Part shown: positions 17,491-25,539 of the stretch, piece by piece
Layout: every line of letters starts with the position of its first letter
How positions within the stretch are numbered: the first letter of the stretch is position 1
DNA from: Nocardioides sp. ChNu-153
GTDB lineage: Bacteria > Actinomycetota > Actinomycetes > Propionibacteriales > Nocardioidaceae
DNA length: 64,000 nt
Direction of reading: 5' to 3'
NCBI RefSeq assembly: GCF_030466625.1
Contig: NZ_JADEVT010000016.1
Location: 1-64,000 of the forward strand
Made by a program: the position numbers and the translations under genes
Notes under the pieces: model-generated
What the model was told of the DNA's origin: nothing
The model's database searches: none
The model's input: only the letters and a program-made list of their open reading frames with translations

Positions 17491-20070
17491 ATGCCCGGAA
17501 CCAACCTGACCCGTGACGAGGCCGCCACCCGCGCGGCGCTGCTGTCCGTGGAGTCCGCGAGCGTCGAGCTCGACCTGACCGTCGGTGAGGAGACGTTCGC
17601 CAGCACCACCGTGCTGCGCTTCTCCAGCACCACCCCGGGGGTGACGACGTTCGCCGACCTCGTGGGCGCGAGCGACCTCTCCATCACCCTCAACGGGGGC
17701 GAGCTGGACCCGGCGGCCGTCTACCGCGACAGCCGCATCGAGCTCGCCGGGCTGCGGGAGACCAACGAGCTGCGCGTCACCGCGCGCCTGCCCTACAGCC
17801 GCACCGGCGAGGGCCTGCACCGCTTCGTCGACCCGGCGGACGGGCGGGTCTACCTCTACAGCCAGTTCGAGGTGCCGGACGCGCGCCGCGTCTACACGAC
17901 GTTCGAGCAGCCCGACCTCAAGACGGTCTTCACGTTCACCGTGCGCGCGCCCGAGGGGTGGAAGGTCGTCTCGAACGCCGTGACGCCCGAGCCCCAGCCG
18001 GCCGGCGACGGCGCCGCGACGTGGGCCTTCCCGCCCACCGAGCGGATGTCCACCTACATCACCGCGCTCGTCGCGGGTGAGTACGTCGAGGTGCGCGACA
18101 CGTACGCCGGCAGCCACGGCGAGATCGATCTCGGCCTGTTCTGCCGCACCTCGGTGCGGCCCTACCTCGACGCCGACGAGCTCTTCGAGCTGACGCGGCA
18201 GGGCTTCGCGTTCTTCGAGGAGAAGTTCGACTTCCCCTACCCGTTCGGGAAGTACGACCAGCTGTTCGTGCCGGAGTACAACATGGGCGCGATGGAGAAC
18301 GCGGGCTGCGTGACCTTCCGCGACGAGTACCTGCCGCGCTCGCGCCAGACCCACGCGTTCTACGAGCAGCGCGCCAACACGGTGCTGCACGAGATGGCGC
18401 ACATGTGGTTCGGCGACCTCGTGACCATGAAGTGGTGGGACGACCTCTGGCTCAACGAGTCGTTCGCGGAGTGGGCGAGCCACTGGGCGCTCGTCGAGGC
18501 CACCCGCTACACCGAGGCGTGGACCGGCTTCACCAACGCCCGCAAGAACTGGGCCTACCGCCAGGACCAGCTGCCCTCGACCCACCCCATCGCGGCCGAC
18601 AACCACGACCTCGAGGCCGTCGAGGTCAACTTCGACGGCATCACCTACGCCAAGGGCGCCTCGACGCTCAAGCAGCTCGTCGCGTGGGTCGGCATCGACG
18701 GCTTCCTGGCGGGGCTGCGCGCCTACTTCAAGGCGCACGCGTTCGGGAACTCGACCTTCGCCGACCTGCTCGCCGCCCTGGAGCGCGAGTCGGGCCGCGA
18801 GCTCGGCAGCTGGGCGCAGGAGTGGCTGCAGACCTCGGGCGTCAACACGCTGACGCCGGTCGTGACCTCCGGTGAGGACGGCACCATCACGGCCTTCTCC
18901 GTGCGCCAGAGCGCCGCGGCGGAGTACCCCACGCTGCGCCGCCACCGCCTCGGCATCGGCCTCTACGACCTGGTCGACGGCCGGCTCGTGCGCCGCGCGG
19001 CGGACGACGGCGTCGGGGGGTACGTCGAGATCGACGTGCACGGCGAGGAGACCGAGGTGGCCGCGCTTGTCGGCGCCCGGCGCCCCGACCTGCTGCTGCT
19101 CAACGACGGCGACCTGACCTACGCCAAGATCCGCCTCGACGAGGTGTCGCTGGCGACCACGGTGGCGCACGTCGACACGATCGACGACACCCTCGTGCGG
19201 GCGCTGCTGTGGGGCGCGACCTGGGACATGACGCGCGACGCCGAGATGGCGGGCAGCGACTTCGTCGAGCTCGTCCTGCGCGGCCTGGCGACGGAGACCG
19301 ACATGACCGCGGTCGGCCGGCTCCCGACGTACGCCGGCACGACGGTCGCGTACTACACGGACCCGTCCCACCGCCCGGCCGTGAAGGCGCGCTGGGAGGA
19401 GGGCCTGCGCGGGCTGCTGGAGTCGGCGGAGGCCGGCTCGGACCGCCAGCTGGCGTTCGCCCGGGCGTTCGCGGGTGCGGCGCACTCCGACGCGGCCCTC
19501 GACCTCGTGGCGGCCCTGCTCGACGGCAGCACGACCGTCGAGGGCCTCGTGGTCGACACGGACCTGCGCTGGGCGCTGCTCACCTCGCTGGCAGCATCGG
19601 GCCGCGTCGACGAGGCCGAGATCGCGGCCGAGCTCGAGCGCGACTCCACCATCTCGGGCCAGGAGCGGGCGGCCGCCGCCCGAGCCGCCCGGCCGACCGA
19701 GGAGGCCAAGGCCGCCGCGTGGCGCGACGCCGTCGAGCGCGACGACGTGGCGAACGAGACGCAGCGGCAGGTGGCCTACGCGTTCTGCCGCTCCGACCAG
19801 GCGGACGTGCTGGCGCCGTACCTCGAGCGCTACCTCGCCACCGCCGAGCACATCTGGGAGTCCAAGGGCGTCCAGCGCGCCTCGACCGTGCTCGTCGGGA
19901 TGTTCCCGCTCCCGCTCGTCTCGCCCGAGACGCTGGCGCGGGTCGACGAGTGGCTGGCGTCGTCGGGCGCGAACCCCGCGGCCAAGCGGTACGTCGCGGA
20001 GGGCCGCTCCGACATGGCGCGGGCCCTCGAGGCCCAGGCTCGGGACGGCCAGGCGGTCGCGGCCGGCTGA
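17491..20070 (+). CDS. pepN: Aminopeptidase N (M1 family)
   Basis: 859 aa from the ATG at 17491, preceded by GGAAGGA. The exopeptidase motif GAMEN is at 266-270. The zinc site is HEMAH (His300, Glu301, His304) with Glu323 in NESFAEW. The C-terminal ERAP1-like helical domain covers about residues 530-850. It removes N-terminal residues from peptides in the cytoplasm. The start immediately follows the divergent region shared with the DsbA-like gene and transcription ends at a very strong hairpin (20100-20136). Confidence 0.98.
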   Translation: MPGTNLTRDEAATRAALLSVESASVELDLTVGEETFASTTVLRFSSTTPGVTTFADLVGASDLSITLNGGELDPAAVYRDSRIELAGLRETNELRVTARLPYSRTGEGLHRFVDPADGRVYLYSQFEVPDARRVYTTFEQPDLKTVFTFTVRAPEGWKVVSNAVTPEPQPAGDGAATWAFPPTERMSTYITALVAGEYVEVRDTYAGSHGEIDLGLFCRTSVRPYLDADELFELTRQGFAFFEEKFDFPYPFGKYDQLFVPEYNMGAMENAGCVTFRDEYLPRSRQTHAFYEQRANTVLHEMAHMWFGDLVTMKWWDDLWLNESFAEWASHWALVEATRYTEAWTGFTNARKNWAYRQDQLPSTHPIAADNHDLEAVEVNFDGITYAKGASTLKQLVAWVGIDGFLAGLRAYFKAHAFGNSTFADLLAALERESGRELGSWAQEWLQTSGVNTLTPVVTSGEDGTITAFSVRQSAAAEYPTLRRHRLGIGLYDLVDGRLVRRAADDGVGGYVEIDVHGEETEVAALVGARRPDLLLLNDGDLTYAKIRLDEVSLATTVAHVDTIDDTLVRALLWGATWDMTRDAEMAGSDFVELVLRGLATETDMTAVGRLPTYAGTTVAYYTDPSHRPAVKARWEEGLRGLLESAEAGSDRQLAFARAFAGAAHSDAALDLVAALLDGSTTVEGLVVDTDLRWALLTSLAASGRVDEAEIAAELERDSTISGQERAAAARAARPTEEAKAAAWRDAVERDDVANETQRQVAYAFCRSDQADVLAPYLERYLATAEHIWESKGVQRASTVLVGMFPLPLVSPETLARVDEWLASSGANPAAKRYVAEGRSDMARALEAQARDGQAVAAG

Positions 20071-20099
20071 GCCGGGCGGCACCGGACGGTGCCGGAACG

Positions 20100-20136
20100 C
20101 GACGCGCCCCGTGGGTCGGACCCACGGGGCGCGTCG
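20100..20136. terminator. Bidirectional hairpin terminator
   Basis: A 17-bp perfect inverted repeat, 20100-20116 with 20120-20136, around a CGG loop. It sits between pepN (plus) and the DUF5130 gene (minus), both of which end within 35 nt of it. Confidence 0.9.
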
Positions 20137-20164
20137 TACCTCTGCAGCGGTGCGGACCGGATGC

Positions 20165-20605
20165 TCAGAGCCGGTCGGGGCTGTCCAGGTCGGGCTCGGC
20201 GCCCTTCGCGGGGTCACCCGCGGCGGCCGCGCGGCCGGCCTTGGCGGCCTCGGCGAGCTGGGTGATGCCCCGGTTGATGCCGCCCACGATGTCGCCGTCG
20301 GCGAACGCGGACTGCATGACCGCAACGGTGCGCAGCACCACGGTGTCGTCGACGGCAGCGCGCACCTTGCCGCCGGTCACGATCTCGAGCACGCGCTCCG
20401 TCGGGTCGACCAGGATGAGGATGCTCTTGGGCGGCACGACGAGCGAGTTGTGCAGCTGCGTGGCGAACGAGCGCGGGTCACCGTTGACGTGGCCGACGTA
20501 GACCGAGAACTCGAACCGGCACAGCTGCTCGGCCGCGCGGATCGTCGCGTCGACCTGCTGGCGGTCGTGCTTGGAGAAGACCTCACCACCGGCCACTTGC
20601 GCCAC
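20165..20605 (-). CDS. DUF5130 (TPM-like) family protein
   Basis: 146 aa with a GTG start. It resembles the actinobacterial DUF5130/TPM-like family next to pepN (Rv2468c position in M. tuberculosis): KHDRQQVDATIRAAEQ, EFSVYVG, HNSLVVPPKSILILVDP, VLEIVTGG. The TPM fold includes phosphatase-like and photosystem-repair proteins; no activity is known here. Its 5' end overlaps the stop of the upstream membrane-protein gene by 23 nt, so the two are co-expressed. Confidence 0.85.
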   Translation of the reverse strand: MAQVAGGEVFSKHDRQQVDATIRAAEQLCRFEFSVYVGHVNGDPRSFATQLHNSLVVPPKSILILVDPTERVLEIVTGGKVRAAVDDTVVLRTVAVMQSAFADGDIVGGINRGITQLAEAAKAGRAAAAGDPAKGAEPDLDSPDRL

Positions 20606-20969
20606 CCGCCTGCGACTCCTCGGTGTCGGGCGCGGCCAGCTCCTCGGGGGCGCGGCGGGGGCCGCCGAACCACTCCGCCTCGACGGCGTGGGCGGCGCCG
20701 GGGCGCACGTCCTTGCCGCGGGCGATGGCGGGCAGGTAGACCGCCGCCGCGATGAGCAGGATGAGGCCGAGCGGGATCCCGACGAGCAGCCAGAGCACGT
20801 GGAGCGGGTCCACCGACTCCTGCGCGGGGTCCCAGCCCAGCGGCACGTCGGCGTGGGCGGGCCCGGCGGCGAGGACGGCCAGCGCCGGCGCCGCTGCGAG
20901 CACGGCGACGCGACGGACGGTGCCTCGGGAGGTACGTCGAGCGGGGCGGGGCTCAGGGTGCGCAGTCAC
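20583..20969 (-). CDS. Small exported or membrane protein, unknown function
   Basis: 128 aa from the GTG at 20969. There is an Arg-rich N-terminus, then a signal-peptide-like hydrophobic stretch ending in AGPAHA (possible cleavage). One clear membrane helix follows (VLWLLVGIPLGLILLIAAAV, about residues 60-80), and the cytoplasmic tail of about 45 residues is Glu/Pro-rich. No family is recognised. It overlaps the DUF5130 start by 23 nt and is divergent from the MscS gene, with 46 nt between start codons. Confidence 0.75.
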   Translation of the reverse strand: MTAHPEPRPARRTSRGTVRRVAVLAAAPALAVLAAGPAHADVPLGWDPAQESVDPLHVLWLLVGIPLGLILLIAAAVYLPAIARGKDVRPGAAHAVEAEWFGGPRRAPEELAAPDTEESQAGGASGRW

Positions 20970-21002
20970 GCACCCGAGGATATCGGTGGGGAGCGCCCCA
21001 CG

Positions 21003-21008
21003 GATACT
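21003..21008 (+). promoter_or_regulatory. -10 element of the MscS-family gene
   Basis: GATACT is followed by 7 nt and the ATG at 21016, a leaderless arrangement. It lies in the short divergent gap. Confidence 0.5.
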
Positions 21009-21015
21009 GGGCACC

Positions 21016-21987
21016 ATGTTCTCCGTCCCGCTCCCCCTGGTCGAAGACGTGTCGCAGTGCGCCCCCGACCAGACGATGTCGTGCCGCCTGACCTGGCGGC
21101 TGACCGAGAACGAGGTCGTGGCGGACGTGACCAGCGCGATCGTGGGCGCGATCCTCGCGCTCGGCGGCATCTTCCTCGTCGCGTGGGTGGCGCGCTGGCT
21201 CGCGCACCGGGCCATCGACCGCATGGTGACGCGCGCCGCGTCGGGTGTGCTGCCCACCGGCCTGGGGCGGCTCAGCAAGGGCGACCGCACCACCGGGGCG
21301 AGCGAGAGCAGCCCCATCGCCACCTCGCGCCGCGCGCAGCGCACCCGGACGACGGGGTCCCTGCTGAAGAGCATCGTCAGCGCCATCATCGGCACGATCG
21401 TCGTGATCATGTCGCTCTCGGAGCTGGGCTTCGACGTCGCGCCGCTGATCGCCAGCGCCGGCGTCGTGGGCGTCGCGCTCGGCTTCGGCGCGCAGAACCT
21501 GGTGAAGGACTTCCTCACCGGCGTCTTCATGATCTTCGAGGACCAGCTCGGGGTGGGCGACGTGGTCGACGTCGGCACCGTCTCCGGCACCGTCGAGGCC
21601 GTCGGCCTGCGCATCACGCGGCTGCGGGACACGGACGGCACCGTCTGGTACGTCCGCAACGGCGAGATCCTGCGCGTCGGCAACAAGTCGCAGAACTGGG
21701 CGCGCGCCATCATCGACGTCGCCCTCCCCTACGCCACCGACGTCCACCAGCTCATCGACGTGCTCCGGGCCACCGGCCACGACCTGTGGGAGGACGACGA
21801 CTTCCGCGGCGTCCTCATCGAGGAGCCGGAGGTGTGGGGCGTGCAGGAGCTGACCCACGACCTCCTGACCGTCCGCATGACCGTCAAGACCGCCCCGCTC
21901 GAGCAGTGGCGGGTCTCCCGCGTGCTGCGCGAGCGGATCAAGGTCCGCCTCGACGCGGCCGGCCTCACCGGCACGCCGCTCCCGTGA
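21016..21987 (+). CDS. Small-conductance mechanosensitive channel (MscS family)
   Basis: 323 aa. There are three membrane segments: about residues 35-60, 120-140 and the pore helix at about 145-180 (ASAGVVGVALGFGAQNLVKD). The beta domain follows (FEDQLGVGDVVDVG, VRNGEILRVGNKSQNW) and then an alpha/beta C-terminal domain. It is predicted to open on membrane tension and release osmolytes. The globin gene starts 34 nt downstream. The position between DUF5130 and glbO differs from M. tuberculosis. Confidence 0.93.
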   Translation: MFSVPLPLVEDVSQCAPDQTMSCRLTWRLTENEVVADVTSAIVGAILALGGIFLVAWVARWLAHRAIDRMVTRAASGVLPTGLGRLSKGDRTTGASESSPIATSRRAQRTRTTGSLLKSIVSAIIGTIVVIMSLSELGFDVAPLIASAGVVGVALGFGAQNLVKDFLTGVFMIFEDQLGVGDVVDVGTVSGTVEAVGLRITRLRDTDGTVWYVRNGEILRVGNKSQNWARAIIDVALPYATDVHQLIDVLRATGHDLWEDDDFRGVLIEEPEVWGVQELTHDLLTVRMTVKTAPLEQWRVSRVLRERIKVRLDAAGLTGTPLP

Positions 21988-22021
21988 GCCCGACGACCGC
22001 CCCTCGGGCAGGATGGACACG

Positions 22022-22405
22022 ATGACCTTCTACGACGAGATCGGTGGCGAGGCCACGATCACGACGATCGTGCACCGCTTCTACGAGGGCGTGGCGCAGG
22101 ACCCCCTGCTGCGCCCCATGTACCCCGACGAGGACCTCGGGCCCGCCGAGGAACGCTTCCGGCAGTTCCTCGTGCAGTACTGGGGCGGCCCCACGACGTA
22201 CTCCGACGGCCGGGGCCACCCCCGCCTGCGCATGCGCCACGCCCCGTTCGCCGTGACCCCCGCGGCCGCCGAGCGCTGGCTCGTGCACTTCCGCGCCGGG
22301 CTCGACGCCGCCGACCTCACGCCGGAGCAGGACGAGAAGTTCTGGGGCTACGTGACCCACGCGGCGCAGTTCATGGTGAACAAGATGGAGGACGTCGCGC
22401 CCTGA
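22022..22405 (+). CDS. glbO: Group II truncated haemoglobin (trHbO)
   Basis: 127 aa from the ATG at 22022. An upstream ATG at 22013 is possible, but CAGGAT 7 nt before 22022 favours the later start. Family marks are FYDEIGGEATI, a B-helix HRFY, MYPDEDL, QYWGGPTTYS, and GHPRLRMRHAPF with the proximal His. A Trp at the G8 position (AERWLVHF) is as in GlbO. It is a haem protein for oxygen or peroxide/NO chemistry. The same gene sits at Rv2470 in the syntenic M. tuberculosis block. Confidence 0.95.
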   Translation: MTFYDEIGGEATITTIVHRFYEGVAQDPLLRPMYPDEDLGPAEERFRQFLVQYWGGPTTYSDGRGHPRLRMRHAPFAVTPAAAERWLVHFRAGLDAADLTPEQDEKFWGYVTHAAQFMVNKMEDVAP

Positions 22406-22497
22406 GCCCGGGCGCGGCGGCGCCTGACGTCGCTGCGGCGGTCGAGACGGGCGGGGTACGCCGTCCGTCGGCGTGGGCGCGCCGGCGCCCCGCGTCC

Positions 22498-22709
22498 GGT
22501 GGTCGAGGTGGCCGCGCCAGCGCCCCTCCAAACCACGATGTCGAGGTGGCCGCGCGCTGGGGTGCGGTCATTGAGGTGGCCGCCCCAGCGGCCCTCGGTT
22601 CGGTGGTTGAGGTGGCCGCGCCAGCGGCCCTCGAAACCACGATGTCGAGGTGGCCGCACGCTGGGGTGCGGTGGTTGAGGTGGCCGCCCCAGCGGCCCTC
22701 GAAACCACC
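22498..22709. repeat. Array of hairpin repeats upstream of the DUF222-HNH gene
   Basis: The 420 nt between glbO and the HNH gene hold six related units at 22498, 22537, 22566, 22602, 22641 and 22670. Full units are 36-40 nt: GGTGGTTGAGG, an inner palindrome GGCCGC-NCCA-GCGGCC, then CTCGAAACCACC, so both outer and inner arms are inverted repeats. The units at 22537 and 22641 are 29-nt half-type units (GATGTCGAGGTGGCCGC then GCTGGGGTGC). Units 1-3 and 4-6 are offset by exactly 104 nt, a tandem duplication of a three-unit block. Nothing else is seen in the gap except the HNH promoter. Confidence 0.92.
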
Positions 22710-22812
22710 CGACGAACGTCCGTCGGCCGGCCGCCTCGCGACGCTCTCGAGTCTCTACTTCCGACTTTCCCCAGTCCCCGTCCACCGGGGCAAGACTGTC
22801 GGTGGCCACCCC

Positions 22813-22818
22813 TAGCGT
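22813..22818 (+). promoter_or_regulatory. -10 element of the DUF222-HNH gene
   Basis: TAGCGT is followed by 7 nt and the ATG at 22826. This supports that ATG over an upstream in-frame GTG. The preceding 70 nt are visibly less G+C-rich than the surroundings. Confidence 0.55.
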
Positions 22819-22825
22819 TGTCCGT

Positions 22826-24355
22826 ATGAACCACCCGAGCACCGCGGTCGTCGAGGCCCCACCGGCCGTCGACACGACGGCGCTGCTCGCGACCGCCCGC
22901 GAGGCCGCCGCCGCCCAACGCGCAGCCGACGTAGCTGCGTTCGTCGCGGTCGCCGACTGGGCCGAAGCCCACACCGACGGCACCGTTGCCGACCCACTCG
23001 GCCCGCTCGGTCTGTGGTCCGAGAACCCCGATGCGATTCCTGGCGGCGACCGGTTCCTCGAGCTCGGCGGCCCGGGCGCGCCGCTGGTCTCTGAGTTCTG
23101 CCTGTACGAGATCTCCGCAGCCCTCGGCCGATCCGTCAGTTCCGGCCGCCCGCTGATCGGTGACGCCATCGAATTGCGCCACCGCCTCCCCCGCCTCTGG
23201 TCACTTGTCCTCGCAGGCGCCGACGCCTCGACGCAGCGACGCTCGGTGCCCGTGTGGCGCGCGAGGAAGATCGCCGCCCTCACCCGGACATTGACCGCCG
23301 AGGCGGCCGACTTCGTCGACCGGAACCTCGCCCCCCTCGCGCACCGCGCCACCATGCCCACCGTCGAGCGCCTGGTCGCCGAGGCCGTCGCCCGGTTCGA
23401 CCCCGAGAACGCCGAGCTCGACCGCGCCGACGCCGACGCCGGCCGCTACTTCACCATCGAGACCAGCCCCGTCGACGCAGCAGCACCCTGGACCGGGGTC
23501 GTCCCCGTCCACGGCACCCTCGACCTCGCCGACGCCCTCGACCTGGACAACGCCGTGCAACGAGTGGCGGCCGACCTCGCCGCTGCTGGCTGCGACGCCG
23601 ACCTCGACGTCCGCCGCTCCATGGCCCTCGGCGAGCTGGCCCGCCGCCAGACCGCGCTCGACCTGTACGGCGTGACCCACGACGGTGACGGCGCCTGCGG
23701 GAACGCAGCCGCAACGAGTAAGCCCCCGCGGCAGGTCGTCCTCTACGTCCACCTCTCCGACGCCGCCCTCGCCGCCCACCGCTCCGCCGACGGGCTAGAG
23801 GCAGGGCCCAGCATCGACACCGCGACCGGCCACACCGGCATCGACCTCGCCCGCCTTGAGAACACCCGCGCCCTCATCGCCGCCGACCAGGTCCGCGACT
23901 GGTGCCGGACCCCGGGCACGACGATCACCGTCAAGCCCGTCATCGACCTGAACGAGCACGTGGCGGTCGACGCCTACGAGGTCCCCGACCGCATCGCCGA
24001 GCGGGTGCGCCTCGACCGGGCCACCTGCGCGTTCCCCTATTGCGGGCGACCAGCACGCGGGCTCGACCTCGACCACACCGAGCCCTACCGGTGGGAAGCG
24101 GCACCCGGTGCCGGGCAGACGTCGACCAGCAATCTTGCGCCACTGTGCCGAGGCGAGCACCGCGTCAAGACACACCCATCACCGACCGGAGCCAGCCCAC
24201 CAGGCCCATCCGACGGTCCCGACGACCCACCGCGCGGCATGCCACCCGATCGACGATGGCGCTACCAACGCGACTCGCTCGGCACCTACATCTGGACCAG
24301 CCCGCACGGGCTCCGCTACGCCGTCGACTCCACCGGCACCACACCCCTGAACTAA
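22826..24355 (+). CDS. DUF222 / HNH endonuclease protein (13E12 repeat family)
   Basis: 509 aa. The N-terminal two thirds is DUF222: helical, Ala-rich, with LSTE-like and TMPTVERLVAEAVARFDP segments. A C-terminal HNH nuclease follows at about residues 400-450: CAFPYCGRPARGLDLDHTEPY, then TSNLAPLC with HRVKTH. It ends with the family tail WTSPHGLRYAV. This is the 13E12 family, multicopy in mycobacteria and nocardioids, with no settled function. It is flanked on both sides by the same hairpin repeats in opposite orientation, and some codon choices (ATT, CTT, GCA) look less G+C-biased than neighbours. A selfish or domesticated mobile module is inferred. The HNH residues appear intact. Confidence 0.93.
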   Translation: MNHPSTAVVEAPPAVDTTALLATAREAAAAQRAADVAAFVAVADWAEAHTDGTVADPLGPLGLWSENPDAIPGGDRFLELGGPGAPLVSEFCLYEISAALGRSVSSGRPLIGDAIELRHRLPRLWSLVLAGADASTQRRSVPVWRARKIAALTRTLTAEAADFVDRNLAPLAHRATMPTVERLVAEAVARFDPENAELDRADADAGRYFTIETSPVDAAAPWTGVVPVHGTLDLADALDLDNAVQRVAADLAAAGCDADLDVRRSMALGELARRQTALDLYGVTHDGDGACGNAAATSKPPRQVVLYVHLSDAALAAHRSADGLEAGPSIDTATGHTGIDLARLENTRALIAADQVRDWCRTPGTTITVKPVIDLNEHVAVDAYEVPDRIAERVRLDRATCAFPYCGRPARGLDLDHTEPYRWEAAPGAGQTSTSNLAPLCRGEHRVKTHPSPTGASPPGPSDGPDDPPRGMPPDRRWRYQRDSLGTYIWTSPHGLRYAVDSTGTTPLN

Positions 24356-24414
24356 CCCGCTAGCGCCGACCCGCCACCCAGCAGGACCTGGCGGGGCCAC
24401 CGGCACGCCCGGGC

Positions 24415-24588
24415 GTGGTTTCGAGGGCCGCCGGGGCGGCCACCTCAACCACCAGACGCCACCACCGCCGTACCCGCACGGCCACCGGCGTGTCCAGGCG
24501 TGGTTTCGAGGGGTGCCAGCGCACCCACCTCGACCACAGGGAAGCGCGGCCACCTCGACCACCGGGAAGCGCCGCCGCCTCGACCAGC
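24415..24588. repeat. Hairpin repeats downstream of the DUF222-HNH gene, inverted relative to the upstream array
   Basis: Two full units, 24415-24453 and 24500-24537, begin GTGGTTTCGAGG and end CCTCAACCACC or CCTCGACCAC, i.e. the reverse complement of the upstream units. The inner stems differ but still pair: GGCCGCC with GGCGGCC in the first and GGGTGC with GCACCC in the second. Two 25-nt half units follow at 24539 and 24564 (GGGAAGCGC then CCACCTCGACCACC or similar). The 247 nt between the HNH stop and the thioesterase stop hold only these. Confidence 0.9.
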
Positions 24589-24602
24589 GGAACGCGCGGG
24601 CG

Positions 24603-25523
24603 TCAGGCGCGGAGGTTGTCGAGCAGCACCTGGCGGAACTCGGGGGGCGGGGAGGCGGCGCGCTGGGTCTTCGCGTCGAACGCGACCAGCGTGCAGCGGG
24701 AGCGGGACAGCAGGGTGTCGCCGTCGCGGACCTCGGCGGACACGTCGTAGGAGGACGTGCCCACGCGCGAGATCCAGCTCCACGCGTCGTAGGGCTCGGG
24801 GCGGAAGAGGATCGGGCGCTTGTACTCGACGTCCATCTGGGCGACGACGACGTTGATGCCGTGGTCGTCGCGCAGCCCGGAGAACAGGCGGTCGAAGACG
24901 ACGATGCGGGCCTCCTGGAAGTACTCGAAGTACTTCACGTTGTTGACGTGGCCGTAGACGTCGACGTCGGAGAACCGCACGGGCACCGCCCAGTGCCCCG
25001 ACGGGTCGAGCTGGGAGGGCGGCAGCGCCAGGCGCTGCTGGGGCTCGCCGGGCTCGAGGAAGCGGGCGAGGGCCGTGCGCTCGGCCTCGGTCAGGCGGCG
25101 CGGGCGCTCCTCCGCGAAGACGAAGGGCGTCAGCAGGGACGTCGCCCGGAGGTAGACGATCCGGTCGCCGTTCTCGTCGGTGTCGAACACCTCGTAGGCC
25201 AGCGTGAACGAAGCGGCTCGGATGTCCGTGACCCACACCTCCACCGCCACGCTCTCGCGCAGGGTCAGCGGCCGCAGGTAGGTCACCCGGTTGGTCGCGA
25301 CGACGACGCCCTCGGCCAACGCGTCGGCCCGCGGGTCGGGGTTGTGCGTGCGGAGCATGTCGACGCGGGCCTCCTGGAGGTAGTCCACGTAGATCACGTT
25401 GTTGACGTGCCCGAGCATGTCGAGGTCGGCCCACCGCAGCGGGCACACGTAGAGGTGGCGCACCTCCGTGATGCTGCCAGAGCCCGCGCCCAGGCGCGCG
25501 ACCGCGTCCGTGACGCCGGTCAC
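24603..25523 (-). CDS. Acyl-CoA thioesterase, tandem hot-dog (4HBT) domains
   Basis: 306 aa from the GTG at 25523. It has two YbgC-like 4HBT halves. Half one carries RWADLDMLGHVNNVIYVDYLQEAR (catalytic Asp/His region, split here as RWADLDMLGHVNN and DYLQEAR). Half two repeats it as RFSDVDVYGHVNN and EYFQEAR. The two halves form an intramolecular double hot dog that hydrolyses acyl-CoA. The AlkZ-like gene ends 16 nt upstream, suggesting an operon. The corresponding M. tuberculosis neighbour of ettA is Rv2475c, also thioesterase-like as I recall. Confidence 0.92.
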   Translation of the reverse strand: MTGVTDAVARLGAGSGSITEVRHLYVCPLRWADLDMLGHVNNVIYVDYLQEARVDMLRTHNPDPRADALAEGVVVATNRVTYLRPLTLRESVAVEVWVTDIRAASFTLAYEVFDTDENGDRIVYLRATSLLTPFVFAEERPRRLTEAERTALARFLEPGEPQQRLALPPSQLDPSGHWAVPVRFSDVDVYGHVNNVKYFEYFQEARIVVFDRLFSGLRDDHGINVVVAQMDVEYKRPILFRPEPYDAWSWISRVGTSSYDVSAEVRDGDTLLSRSRCTLVAFDAKTQRAASPPPEFRQVLLDNLRA

Positions 25524-25539
25524 CCCGTCGCCCGGCCCG

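Noticed and set aside
16699..20325. Minus-strand open frame covering pepN
   Set aside because: Low-complexity antisense translation; pepN on the plus strand has intact GAMEN and HEMAH motifs.
22498..22709. CRISPR array
   Set aside because: The units abut or overlap in a hierarchical pattern, there are no unique spacers of constant length, and no cas genes are near.
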